Assembly: GCA_018105865.1 (NCBI GenBank) | Contig: CM030868.1 | Location: 3,696,031 to 3,760,030, forward strand | Length of the DNA stretch: 64,000 nucleotides | Direction of reading: 5' to 3' | From: Metaphire vulgaris | Taxonomy: Eukaryota; Annelida; Clitellata; Crassiclitellata; Megascolecidae | Shown: positions 33,361-64,000 of the stretch, piece by piece | How positions within the stretch are numbered: the stretch's first letter is position 1 | Layout: each line of letters opens with the position of its first letter | The notes under the pieces: generated by a model | What the model was told of the DNA's origin: nothing | Databases searched by the model: none | The model's input: only the letters and a program-made list of their open reading frames with translations | Made by a program: the position numbers and the translations under genes

Positions 33361-33950
33361 TCTCTTATATATACCTTTTCCCCATCTTATTCCTGTCTTT
33401 TCAATTTTCTTTCCCCCTTCTTTTTCCCTTGCTTTTCTCCTTCTTTCTAGACACTCGGCATGGAGCAATGACACCGGTATTTTTTTTATCGTAAGCAGCA
33501 AACAGTTAAGTTTGAAACAGTATTGTGTTTGATCAACTGTTCTCTTTCAAGACACTGTTACCAGTAGTTGGGAACGTGCTATTTTAGATGGACGTTGATC
33601 TCATTTCTGACATCGACGAGTGGCAGACGTGGCCCGGCTGTCTGATACTTTCATTCCGCATCCTTATCATGCTCTGGTTCCTGTGGGAACTTCGTGAGAC
33701 GTTCAAGTTTGAGCACGGAGAGAAGAAGACCAAGTTTTACCTGCACTTTGGAGCTGGGTTTCTCGTCTGGTTCGTCTATTTGCCGTTGGTTACAATCGTC
33801 TGCAAAGAACTGTCGGCACTATGGAGATACAAGACCATTCTGAGTATGCTTCTGGGAAATGTGTTTTTTAAAATAAATTTTTCCAACTGTTGTTTACTAC
33901 TGTTTTTTTTTCTCTCTCTCTTTCTCTCTCTGTCTCTCTGTCTCTCTGTC

Positions 33951-34016
<66 letters not shown>

Positions 34017-35523
34017 ATGTTGTTAATGTGAAATCTGCTCTGAGAATTGCAGATTTTCTTTTTGATTTGACAGGTCTTTAGATCTTGTGCAACTGTCATT
34101 TGGTGTGTCTTCGGCTGACGCTTTTATGCATTACAAAGTGGCACTATAGAAGTTTAAAATGAGATTAGGAGTTCATCCATATAGTACGTACGCACTGAGG
34201 GGGTCAGGTGGTGGTCAGATTTTCAGAGATTTTTCCTATGTACGACGGGTGGAGGGGGTGAAAATATGACTTGTTTTGCGCACGTACTATACGGATGAAC
34301 CCTAGGATGGGTTTTGTAAGCGTTGTTTACCTGTGCAGTGAACTTTGGCGTCGGACGTGAGCGTCGTCGGTTTGTTTTTCCAGGTGTCAGTTACGCCGCC
34401 GATTTCCTGTCCCTGTGCGTCATGATCCATCTTCTCTGGCCGACCCGTAGCTACCTCTTCTTCAACCGCAAGAACCTGAAGGCGCAGACGCGGCAGATGG
34501 ACAGCCTCGAGTTCGCAGGTTTGACATCTTCGATAACTCCGGTGTCGTCGGCGTCGTCGCTCTGCAAGGGCTCGGTAAACGACGAGCTAGTGAGCAGCGC
34601 CTCCGAGCTGATGATCACTTAGACCGGCGCCGCTCGACGACCTCCTTTTAGCGCGTCGGCGTCTCGCCCCGCATTCCATTTGTACGGATTTGTTTTGCTT
34701 TAATTCCGGGTCTTGTGTGATCGTCGTTAGTTCATTGACAGACATTTTTCTTGGTGTTAGTATTATTGACCAACTACTTTTGTCAGTCAGTGCCAAAGCT
34801 TACAAGTAACGGTTCCTATATTCTTTTATTTTTTATTTTTGGCCGTGATTTGTAAGCCTGTGTGCCCTTGTGCATGGAACAACGGTCTTACCGGTAATTT
34901 GAAGCAGATAGATATGAACGTACATAATGGTTGAGTAATTTAATGTAATCTAGTAATTTTTTTAGCACCACTATAACAGTGACACATGCATCTGAGAACC
35001 AGTGTAATGGTATTGGTTGCCAACTGGTTCTCTGTTGAGAGAATTCGTTGAACGTTATGATGAAGCATTTAAATATGTTTAGTTAAAGAATTGGGCTCTG
35101 AGCCCCCGGTGTTCCTTAGCGTAAGTGAACTGGAATAGGTCTCCAAACTCGTATTTGGAAATAAACTGTAGATTCTTCTGGCAATATTTTCCCTTATAGC
35201 TGTTGTTTTTCGACAGTTAGCACAACAAGGTGAGAACATTGGCCGATGTTTTTAGGCGTCCCAAGTAGTTAGGAAGTGCTGTATTTTCAGAACTCGTTTA
35301 GATTTGTGGCATGCATTGAGCATCTGCTTATCTTGTCTGTGTTTCTTATTGGTGTATTGTTTAAAAAAGAGGCTGTTGCTATGACAATATGTTGTGTTGT
35401 TTGTTTAGGGTAGCATTTATTGACATATAGCTAGGTGTTGTTGCTTGTTTTAGTTATGTAGCTATTTATATGGATTTTCAGAGGGTGGTATGTTCGATGT
35501 TGTACCGTGTTCACATATATATA

Positions 35524-35576
<53 letters not shown>

Positions 35577-36475
35577 TGAAAATTTTAGCAATAATTTGCT
35601 AACAGTTTCATCTATGTACCTCATACTCCAGTGTTGACTCATGAAACGCCAGAACCGAGTAAATTCGGTCCAATCGCGCATAGTTACAAAGTACCGGTAT
35701 TTGGCGGTTCGGGGTTAAAACTAATTAATCTTTTAATGACATATCTTAAAACAGGGTTTTTAAAAAATAGAAAGTCATTTTTTTACAGTTTTATGATAAA
35801 TTGTTTTTGACACTGTTTTTAGCATAAAATTTGTCAACTTCAGAATAGTTTGTGATTTTCCCCTTTGCAAATTGATTCTGAACTTTAGGTTTTTCCATCA
35901 GAGCAGTTGAGTTTTCAATTCTGTGAAAGTTAATTAATTGTTTTTTCTTGAAACTGCTGATGCATTGAATTTTTTCAAAGATAAGTGTAATTGAAGATCA
36001 AATTTAATGATAAAACTGATAAATTTAAACTGATGCTGAAATTTTCCATGAACTGATGTCATAAAACTTAACGGTTATCGCGGGTTAAAACTTGGTCAAA
36101 GTCTGCATGTGGAACTATACTTAGACAGACCTGTAGTCTGTACATAAGCTTTATCGTCATCTTTTATTTTTTATCTAGCTTTTATTTTATTAGATGTCAT
36201 TTATTAGGTCTTTAATGTATAGTTCTATTTTAGTTTTGGTATTAGTTTTAGTTTCATTGTGTGAATGACGTTTTTAAAGTTTGTTTTCTGTTTTATTTGG
36301 GTTTTATTTCTGTTTTGCTGACTCAGGTGTTGGTCCAATGAGTGAAGATGCGTCAGACATTGATTTTTTTGATTTGGAGGAAGAGGACGCTGAAGAAGAG
36401 GATAAGGACGAGGGCCAGAAGACAAGGCCGAACGGATACCCCGGAAGGACTCTGTCAAATGGCCTTCAGATGTGA
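31304..36475 (+). CDS. GPR180/TMEM145 family seven-pass membrane protein
   Basis: Signal peptide, cysteine-containing luminal/extracellular domain, then a seven-helix GpcrRhopsn4-type domain; relatives act in membrane signalling and trafficking. Exons 31304-31782, 32564-33119, 33588-33843 and 34384-34622 have GT/AG borders and phases that agree. The protein is 509 aa (GPR180 440, TMEM145 493). MEIRSYFLSFLLYLCLF is the signal; ATG 31268 is in frame upstream but would bury it. RYWYVSMVSC spans junction 1. NPFEHQFSFE before helix 1 resembles GPR180, and KGWNITRQTLP after helix 3 resembles TMEM145. Seven hydrophobic segments span about residues 224-450. A GT inside exon 4 (after 34518) can join an acceptor at 36327 for a different tail (36327-36475; 524 aa). 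Introns hold microsatellites and two MITEs. AATAAA at 35160 could serve the short form. Whether it is GPR180 or TMEM145 proper is not decided. Confidence 0.85.
31831..32280. other. Intron 1 of the GPR180-like gene, upstream half
   Basis: AT-rich with a MITE-like G/C-rich fragment near 31880-31995. One 60-aa open frame (32078-32260) has no recognisable features. Confidence 0.4.
32288..32433. mobile_element. MITE with 24-bp ends and telomere-like interior
   Basis: CTTTCCCGTTATCCAGACCC at the left mirrors GGGTCCGGATAACGGGAAAG at the right. The interior contains an irregular (CCCTAA)n stretch at 32337-32381. Intronic. Confidence 0.75.
33300..33360. repeat. (AAT)n microsatellite
   Basis: About 20 AAT units in intron 2 of the GPR180-like gene. 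Confidence 0.95.
33908..34013. repeat. (CT)n/(CTGT)n microsatellite
   Basis: CT run with CTGT interruptions just after exon 3 of the GPR180-like gene. Confidence 0.95.
34168..34306. mobile_element. TTCATCCATATAGTACGTACGC-type MITE (family H), copy 1
   Basis: Ends AGTTCATCCATATAGTACGT and ACGTACTATACGGATGAACC. Relatives at 46356-46500 and 56384-56533. It lies 78 bp upstream of exon 4. Confidence 0.8.
35527..35570. repeat. (AT)n microsatellite
   Basis: TA dinucleotide run in the long last intron or 3' UTR of the GPR180-like gene. Confidence 0.9.
36327..36475 (+). CDS. Alternative terminal exon of the GPR180-like gene
   Basis: Follows TTTTGCTGACTCAG and reads GVGPMSEDASDIDFFDLEEE, then more acidic residues, ending RTLSNGLQM and TGA. 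Phase (2 nt first) fits the internal donor GCAG/GTTTGA at 34519. It would replace the Ser/Thr-rich tail ending SELMIT by an acidic one. Needs transcript support. Confidence 0.6.
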
Positions 36476-37109
36476 CAGTGTTGAATTTGGCGGGGATAGT
36501 GGTGGAACTAACTGTCTTTCAAGTCTTGTTTGTTGTTGTTGTTGTTGTTATTTTGAAATGCTCACTTGCATGATGCATGGACGTGAAATGTGTTAACATT
36601 TATTTGCTATTCTATCTATCGATGTCCTGATCTCTTTTCGAATGCAAGACATTTCTCGTGGTCAGGTCAGAGCCACGGTTTTTTGCATTCATACACGGAC
36701 TTCGTTCGAAGTGTGCTCAAGTGCGGCACCAGTGAATTCCCAGCTTGGGTCAGCGGTAACAGCTTTTTTAGAAGCAAGTATGTAAATCGTAATCTGCTGT
36801 ATTGTATTTATGGTAGTTTTGCAGTGTGTGTGTGTTCTGGAATAGTGAGACTTGAATGTCAGCCATCTGCTTTCTTTCTGCTGTGAGAAGAGTTTGTTTA
36901 GTGTCTAAGTTTTTGATATGTTTGTGCGCTTATATGTGTCTTGTACTCTTCACGTGTCTCTTCAATATGCGTAAAGTTGTGTTTCTTTCCTTCCGGTTCA
37001 TCAAAACCGACAAAATTCAGGGGCCAATTGGGTGCTTCATATTGTCACATTCTCTTATTAAGATTTGCTTAGCCATTATGTCAGAGAAACTAAGTCTGAT
37101 TTAAAGCTG

Positions 37110-37276
37110 AATAGGGGTATCCATTGTTTACCAACAAAGTCCGGTTGCTCCGCCCACTGGTGGGCAGAAACCATAGAAACCATTGTCGTCTATTAATAGA
37201 CGCCAATGGCAGAAGCAGATTTCTTGCTGGTGGGCATAGATCAGTGACCATAGAGATTGTTCTGGATACCCCTATT
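37110..37276. mobile_element. MITE with AATAGGGGTATCCA ends
   Basis: Perfect 14-bp inverted ends AATAGGGGTATCCA and TGGATACCCCTATT, with a central GTCTATTAATAGAC palindrome. Single copy here. Confidence 0.75.
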
Positions 37277-37537
37277 GGTTATGTAGCTTGTTGATTCAAA
37301 TGCTGAATTCACATACAGGAATTTGATTAATTTTTAAGAGCTGTGCTGAAAAATAGTGAAAGTAATGCTGAGAACAGAAAATGTTTGATCTTTGGTTTCC
37401 ATGCATCATGGGCAGGAGTGATAGGTGTTGATGCAGTTATTTTAGAATCTGAGAAAATCTTATTTTATAGATTGCAGTGTTTGATTAACTCACATTCCTG
37501 TGTGCTCTTTATGCAAGTTGGATGCTGGTTTTACCAG

Positions 37538-37613
37538 TAACCCTTAAACCACTGCATACTTTGAGTATATGTGCCATGGGAACCAATACTTGGTTCTGGA
37601 TGGTTTAGGGTTA
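37538..37613. mobile_element. Second type of TTAA/CCC-ended mini-element
   Basis: GTAACCCTTAAACC to GGTTTAGGGTTAA, 76 bp. Its size and ends resemble the TTAA palindromic family, but the interior is different. Confidence 0.55.
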
Positions 37614-39061
37614 ATACTTTGAGACTGCACTTTCAATTTTAGCCAGGCTTTAAGGCGGTTCCTAATTGCAAGTTTTTGTTACACGAATGAATTCACGTGA
37701 AAGTATGTATGTACTTCACTAACATCAAAACAATACTAAATACCGATTGGTATTCATGCGCTAAAGGGTTAAGTGGATGTTTGCAATGCATTCATTTACT
37801 GACCAAAGAAATTGGCCATTATGTGCATAGGCAAGCCATTGTATTGTACATCACAGTGCGTTTTGTTTCTTTGTTAATCGTGAAGTAGAAGTCTGGTAGT
37901 TGCATTATTTCTAGAACAGCTTGCTTGTTGGATGGGTCGATTGGAATTTGGGAGGAGTTGAAGTAATCGTTAACCAATGATTTTAAACCGAGCAGATGCG
38001 TTTTTTTTGGTTTGTTTGTTGCCAGATTTGTGTGTTGAATATTAAAAATCAGTCTTCAAACTACTGAGTTTCTGTTTTTGCAAGAAATTAAGGCATATAA
38101 TGAATCACATTAATTGTGCTGCAAATGTGTTTTTGATGTAAGGTTATTACATAATGTGTAACTTTGATTGTGTTTGTAACTTTTGCATATTAGTCAGTGT
38201 GTGTGTTTGTATGTATGTGTGTTTGAATGTGCATGTGCCAATGTGAGTGCACTGTGCAGGTATGTACAATTGTTGTGAACATTTCTTTTCATTTGTATTT
38301 GACATTTGTTATCGCTTGAGATTCTTTGATTCCTAGTAATATGTGCTCTTTTACTGGTCCTTCCTTACATCAAACAATGTTTATCTTCAAGAGATTTATA
38401 GATGACATGTGTTTGTGTGTGTGTATGTGTGTGTACATGTGCATATGTATAATTGATTTATTGATTAGTTTTGCTGTAATCTGTAGAAATGAGTTATTTG
38501 TATCTTAACTATGAGCTATTTACATGTTGATTGTATTGTAAGTCATCAAAATCACGTTGCCTGTTTGCACCTGTCCGGTAGATATTTGCGTCATACATGT
38601 ACCGTTAAAACCCGCTAAAATTCACGAGTGTTCGAAAAATTGTGCATTCCAGTTGAATATAGGGCCTTCCCTACCAAACACTGCATGGTATAAGATGTAT
38701 GATGTGTCGAAGTTGGGCCACAGAGGGAGTTGTATTTTGGGAGCCTCAGAGGATTGACATTGAAATTGATAATGCATCATCCAGTTATCATGGAATAGAC
38801 CTTGGTATTATCCATGTTATATTCCCCAATTCTAAGTTATGCTGTTCTCAGTAAATGGAGCGGGTTAATGCCCCAACCCCTGCCAGAGTTGTTATTATTA
38901 TCAAAAATACTGATTTGTACCTCTACCTGAATTTTTTATTGAATGTTGTGAAACTCTTAACTTTCAAGACTTGTGTTGCTTCTACTGATTCCAGAAGAAG
39001 ATATTTTTGCTAGACGTTGTAAAAATCAGTTCATCTGTTATTGATTAGGCACTGTTAGCAT

Positions 39062-39062
<1 letters not shown>

Positions 39063-39134
<72 letters not shown>

Positions 39135-39168
39135 TATATTTACACAATACAGTCTCTCTCTCTCTCTG

Positions 39169-39205
<37 letters not shown>

Positions 39206-39214
39206 ATCTATCTA

Positions 39215-39276
<62 letters not shown>
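39063..39276. repeat. Compound (AT)n(GT)n(CT)n(CTGT)n(AT)n microsatellite
   Basis: Successive dinucleotide and tetranucleotide runs about 260 bp upstream of the GPLD1 first exon. Confidence 0.95.
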
Positions 39277-39280
<4 letters not shown>

Positions 39281-39533
39281 GAGATGTGCATGGGACCAAG
39301 TGAAAGTGACCAATCTCCAGTGAAATTTTCAAGTGCACAGCTATAAAAGCTATGAATTGTATCAGTATTTTATCTCTGATTCGCACTTGTGTGTGTGTGT
39401 TTGTATTATGCGATCACTTTACAGATATCTGATTATCTTGCCAGCTGCTAGATTCTCCCTGCAGTTTTTTCCTTTAACCTTGATAGTCAGACGTTTGGTC
39501 ATTCTTCGTATTGCAACAGTCTACCGCCATACG

Positions 39534-60617
<21,084 letters not shown>

Positions 60618-62220
60618 ATCAAACTTTGGATGATATCTCAGATGTAACGAATCGGTCATTTTTATCGTAGAAATTGCAAACTGCAGGCATGAAAAATATA
60701 ATTTAATCGTGATCAATTGGTAATTAAATATGTATTATATTTCTGAAGAAACTATACAGTATTAGGATTAAGATTATAATTATGTGTCGCGTACTTTCCG
60801 ATTTTTATTTTGAAATTTCAATTGGTTTGGTGATATGATTTTGGTATAAATATTTATTAAATTGAACATTTATTTAAATGCGATGAAGACAGAAAATTGT
60901 CAAATATGTTGACTGCTGTTGTGAGATCATATATAAAGTAAACGTCATCTGTGATTTTAGATTATTTTCTGATTAGGTTTTAATTGAAATAAAAATTGTC
61001 TAAACAGTTTCTTATTTTTATTTTTGTACCATCTATTGCTACAGAACTGGTGCTATAAAAGTGCATAGCTGATGTTATTGATATTGTTATTGCAATCACT
61101 TGACGACTGTTATGTACTTACTCACTTATTTAGTTCAAGCCCTTTAATGTGATTTTATCAGTTACAGTAGATTGCACTTCTAGCTTACCACTAATGTAAT
61201 GCAACTTCTTGTGACTTTATTTGAATCTGTCTAAAGATATGCTCTTAAAAAAAATAGCTAATACATTTTTGCATGTGGGATTGAAGAACACAGGACAGAT
61301 CCTGATGAGACATTCTAAAGCTTATTACAATTATTATCTTTTATTATTGGTCATTGATGATGTCAAGCATTAAGTCAGTATACACACACACACACACGTA
61401 CATATATGTATGTATGTATATAATATACTGACAGTAAGTCGTTCATTGTTTGGTATTATTAAGGGCAGCTTAAATGTATTTCTGTTTAGTGAATGACACA
61501 AAATTACCAAATGCAAGTGGTTAATCCTGATCTTGTCAACCTGTAATCGTATCATGACAACCCGTAGCTGAGCTGAGCGTTTGATATTAGTTTACTTACT
61601 TATTTCTCTAGAAAAATTAGGCGCTACAACAATATCAGTATTATATCACTATCACGCTGCTTAATCGTGAAACTATATTTCCTGTTTACTTTAGTGACAA
61701 ATTTCAAAATATTTTCTCTTAACTTCGATCGAAATAAATTTTCCTTTCGAAATTTCCTTATTTCCTTTGGTTGGTATTTCTCAATTTTCTAGTCAAATAT
61801 TTTAAAATTGCGCCGATCACACGATTCAAATGATAAGTTGTGTAGTTGCTACGTCCAACCTGTCTCTACACGTCAGCTTATGTAGCGCCGCTAAAAATAA
61901 TGATCATGACATAGGTCGGTAGTCTATTAGAAGTACATTTAATAAGTCTAGTAGTAAATCTCGATAAAGGTATTGAGTTCCTATTTATCTTTACGATCGG
62001 CGGTATAGAAATGCAGGATTACTGTTTCTCTAGCAACGTAATATGCGTAATGCGTATGTACATGTAATGTAAGTGATCTAGAATTCAATCATTAGACACA
62101 ATTGTATTTGTAATTACACACTTGTCATGTACTAACACCATGCACATTAGGATTTGGTGTGCCATCGGCCGATGTTTATATGCATTATAAGTGGTGCTAT
62201 GGAAGTTTGGAAGTTGATGA
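60618..62220. other. GPLD1 3' UTR candidate and intergenic sequence
   Basis: AT-rich. AATAAA at 60988-60993 is a plausible GPLD1 poly(A) signal. Beyond it, scattered GGTGCTATAAAAGTGCAT fragments of an interspersed repeat and a short CA run at 61380. No further exon seen. Confidence 0.45.
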
Positions 62221-62222
62221 TT

Positions 62223-62223
<1 letters not shown>

Positions 62224-62271
<48 letters not shown>
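62224..62271. repeat. (GT)n(AT)n microsatellite
   Basis: Dinucleotide runs 60 bp upstream of the HYLS1-like start. Confidence 0.95.
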
Positions 62272-62272
<1 letters not shown>

Positions 62273-62333
62273 ATGCTTTATCATGTATGAGTTCTTTGGC
62301 TGCTCAGGTTTTAGTGAAACATTGACGTTGGTA

Positions 62334-62488
62334 ATGGATGAACTTAGTTTCACAGATGAAGAGGTGTGCAGAGAACTTGCCAAGTTTGGCTATTACAACG
62401 TTCCACCCGAGACAGTTAGCGCATTTAAGAGAGGTTAGCTGTTCAAATGTTACTGGCACTTGATGGATTGTTAGAAGTGCTGATATTG

Positions 62489-62544
<56 letters not shown>

Positions 62545-64000
62545 TAACTGAAATGCAGGATAATAGGATGATATTTTCAGCATATAAAATGCCATGTTAT
62601 TGAATACATTAGAAGTTCTATATACTGTACTTAGCAAGTAGGTCTGTAAAATTTAGTACGTTATTTCCGAGGTACGGTGTATCCAATGCCATTCATTATG
62701 GTAGTGCATCCCACGGGACCGTACATTGCTGTACGTTTTAACTGAGAATGCGTTATAACTGAACCTGTTATAGTGAAGTTCTACTGTATTTTGAAAGCTG
62801 AAAATTGCCATTGAGACTCATGTGTGATACATTAGTGAAATTGGATGATATGCATGTGGCATGATATTGTAGTCCATAAATAGTGTTTGTATATATGTGC
62901 CTTGTATATATGTGTCTTGTATATATGTGCCTTGTATATATGTGTCTTGTATATATGTGTCTTGTATATATGTGTCTTGTATATATGTGTCTTGTATATA
63001 TGTGTCTTGTATATATGTGCCATGTATATATGTGTCTTGTATATATGTGTCTTGTATATATGTGCCATGTATATATGTGCCTTGTATATATGTGTCTTGT
63101 ATATATGTGTCTTGTATATATATGTCTTGTATATATGTGTCATGTATATATGTGTCTTGTATATATGTGTATTATATATATGAGATTAACATCATTTCAT
63201 ATTTTAAATCTGTATTTGAAATCATGATGATATCATTTGTGTCATATGGAATACTCTGCCGGATAATGTGATGAGCACAGACTCTGCTGGAATTTTTACC
63301 AAGAACCTAAAAACTTACTTATTTGGATAGAGCTACCCATAATTAGTATGTGTGAAGCGCTCTTGTCATGGGCTCTAGCCCTGCTACTGCACGCAATAAA
63401 TCGGCCTGAATAAATAAAATAAATAAATGAATAAATAACTTTTTGCTTGGCACTTGTTAGTTTACTGTTATTTGCTTTTAGAGTTGGAGGATATTATTAA
63501 AGAAGAACGGTGGAAACTCAAGCCTATCTACGATAACTGATATTTCGTGCAATCAAACAGGCAATTAGTTAATTTGTCACTACTGTGGCTGTTATTAAAG
63601 CTAAAGGAAAATTGTGTATATTGCTTATTGCTTTGGCTAATAAGTAATAAGTAATTTATTCTTCTTCTTTAGGTGCTATGTATTTCTACGTTAGCGACCA
63701 TGGACTTCCACTTTGTTCTATCTTGACATCCTTTTATTAGTTCGACGTTATTCATTATTCCCTCAATTCCTTCCCGTAGGCAGTCAAACAGGCAATTAGT
63801 TAATTTGTCACTACTTTTTCCTCCACTTTTCCTGTTATTAAAGATAAAGTCCTTCCTTCCTCATTATTGTCTTAAGAAGGAAAGCTGCCTTTTTTGATTA
63901 TAAGTAATTTATTAAAGCAGTAAATTACTGGAATGCTTAAATCTGACTGACTACCAAGAATTCAAATGACTGATTCTCCCCAGGAAAGGAACTTCATGCC
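62334..64000 (+). CDS. HYLS1-like centriolar protein, first exons (runs off the window)
   Basis: Exon 1 (62334-62433) reads MDELSFTDEEVCRELAKFGY, YNVPPETVSAFKR and stops after one base of a Glu codon (G/GTTAGC). Exon 2 starts at 63482 after TTTGCTTTTAG with the right phase: ELEDIIKEER. Read on, it gives WKLKPIYDN and TGA (63538-63540), a 56-aa product. A donor inside it (AACG/GTGGAA after 63509) could instead join a last acceptor CTCCCCAG at 63983, giving EERKGTSC and continuing outside. The pattern [E]xxLxxxGYxNVPxxxxxxFKRxL resembles the N-terminal module of invertebrate HYLS1, a centriole/cilium protein; this is from memory and moderate. The conserved C-terminal HYLS box would lie beyond the window. 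Confidence 0.55.
62492..62540. repeat. (AT)n microsatellite
   Basis: TA dinucleotide run in the HYLS1-like intron. Confidence 0.95.
62640..62790. mobile_element. GTTATAACTGAACC-type MITE fragment
   Basis: GCGTTATAACTGAACCTGTT and AGTGAAGTTCTACTGTATT resemble the right end of the 55660-55830 element. Confidence 0.4.
62886..63180. repeat. 15-bp minisatellite, about 20 units
   Basis: Unit TGTGTCTTGTATATA with C/T variants at two positions. Because 15 is divisible by three and no unit contains a stop, three plus-strand frames and one minus-strand frame stay open; not genes. Confidence 0.93.
63241..63438 (+). mobile_element. 3' end of a non-LTR retrotransposon
   Basis: WNTLPDNVMSTDSAGIFTKN, LKTYLFG and a stop, the characteristic polymerase tail, then a short 3' UTR. 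It ends in TAAATAAAATAAATAAATGA, an AAAT-type tail. Heavily 5' truncated. Confidence 0.75.
63541..63983. other. Intronic or intergenic sequence at the right edge
   Basis: Contains two copies of CAGGCAATTAGTTAATTTGT (63559 and 63789) about 230 bp apart, each followed by TTATTAAAG: a local or dispersed repeat. Confidence 0.5.

Larger units (their letters stand above)
36476..39533. other. Intergenic / UTR sequence, few repeats
   Basis: Unusually repeat-poor for this window, T-rich on the plus strand. Probably contains the long-form 3' UTR of the GPR180-like gene and the 5' flank of GPLD1. Two MITEs (37110-37276, 37538-37613) and a compound microsatellite (39063-39276). No further exon recognised. 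Confidence 0.4.

Noticed and set aside
62832..63271. Several 98-124 aa frames with VYMCL/YICVL/IYVSC/KTHIY repeats
   Set aside because: Result of a 15-bp minisatellite lacking stops, not protein-coding.

Overview
This is animal nuclear DNA. The genes are split by GT/AG introns, two U1 snRNA genes are present, and more than half of the window is microsatellite, miniature transposon or decayed retrotransposon sequence. The gene set (EFTUD2, an INSM/Nerfin factor, a GPR180/TMEM145-type membrane protein, GPLD1, a HYLS1-like 5' end) and the repeat style suggest an invertebrate, probably marine. I cannot name the phylum from sequence alone.

Layout. 1-4594: the 5' part of EFTUD2 (U5 snRNP GTPase) on the minus strand, seven coding exons, with the rest beyond the left edge. 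4595-25128: a repeat-rich intergenic block holding two divergently oriented U1 snRNA genes (6751-6913 minus, 7426-7588 plus), each with a matching upstream element at about -58 to -36. It also holds a complete 933-bp non-autonomous hAT-type transposon and a TATA/GC-box/CRE promoter-like segment at 17957-18110. 25129-27033: a single-exon INSM/Nerfin/EGL-46-type zinc-finger repressor with an N-terminal SNAG motif. 27034-31237: repeats. 31304-36475: a seven-pass GPR180/TMEM145 family gene with two possible C-termini. 39534-60617: a complete GPLD1 (GPI-specific phospholipase D) gene of about 24 coding exons. It has two alternative signal-peptide exons and a tandemly duplicated, mutually exclusive-type exon. 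62334-64000: the first exons of a HYLS1-like centriolar gene running off the right edge.

The genes are not an operon and have unrelated jobs: splicing (EFTUD2, U1), neuroendocrine transcription (INSM), membrane signalling or trafficking (GPR180-like), GPI-anchor cleavage (GPLD1) and centriole function (HYLS1-like). The most unusual content is (i) the exon architecture of GPLD1, (ii) an EFTUD2 exon copy in the wrong intron, (iii) the divergent U1 pair with shared promoter elements, and (iv) many small inverted-repeat element families. Several of these are proved mobile by perfect 8-bp target duplications, one family is a roughly 80-bp palindrome bounded by TTAA, and several families share an internal GACAAGCAAAAAAGG motif.

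All exon boundaries were read by eye from splice signals, phase and remembered family resemblance; no alignment or RNA evidence was available.
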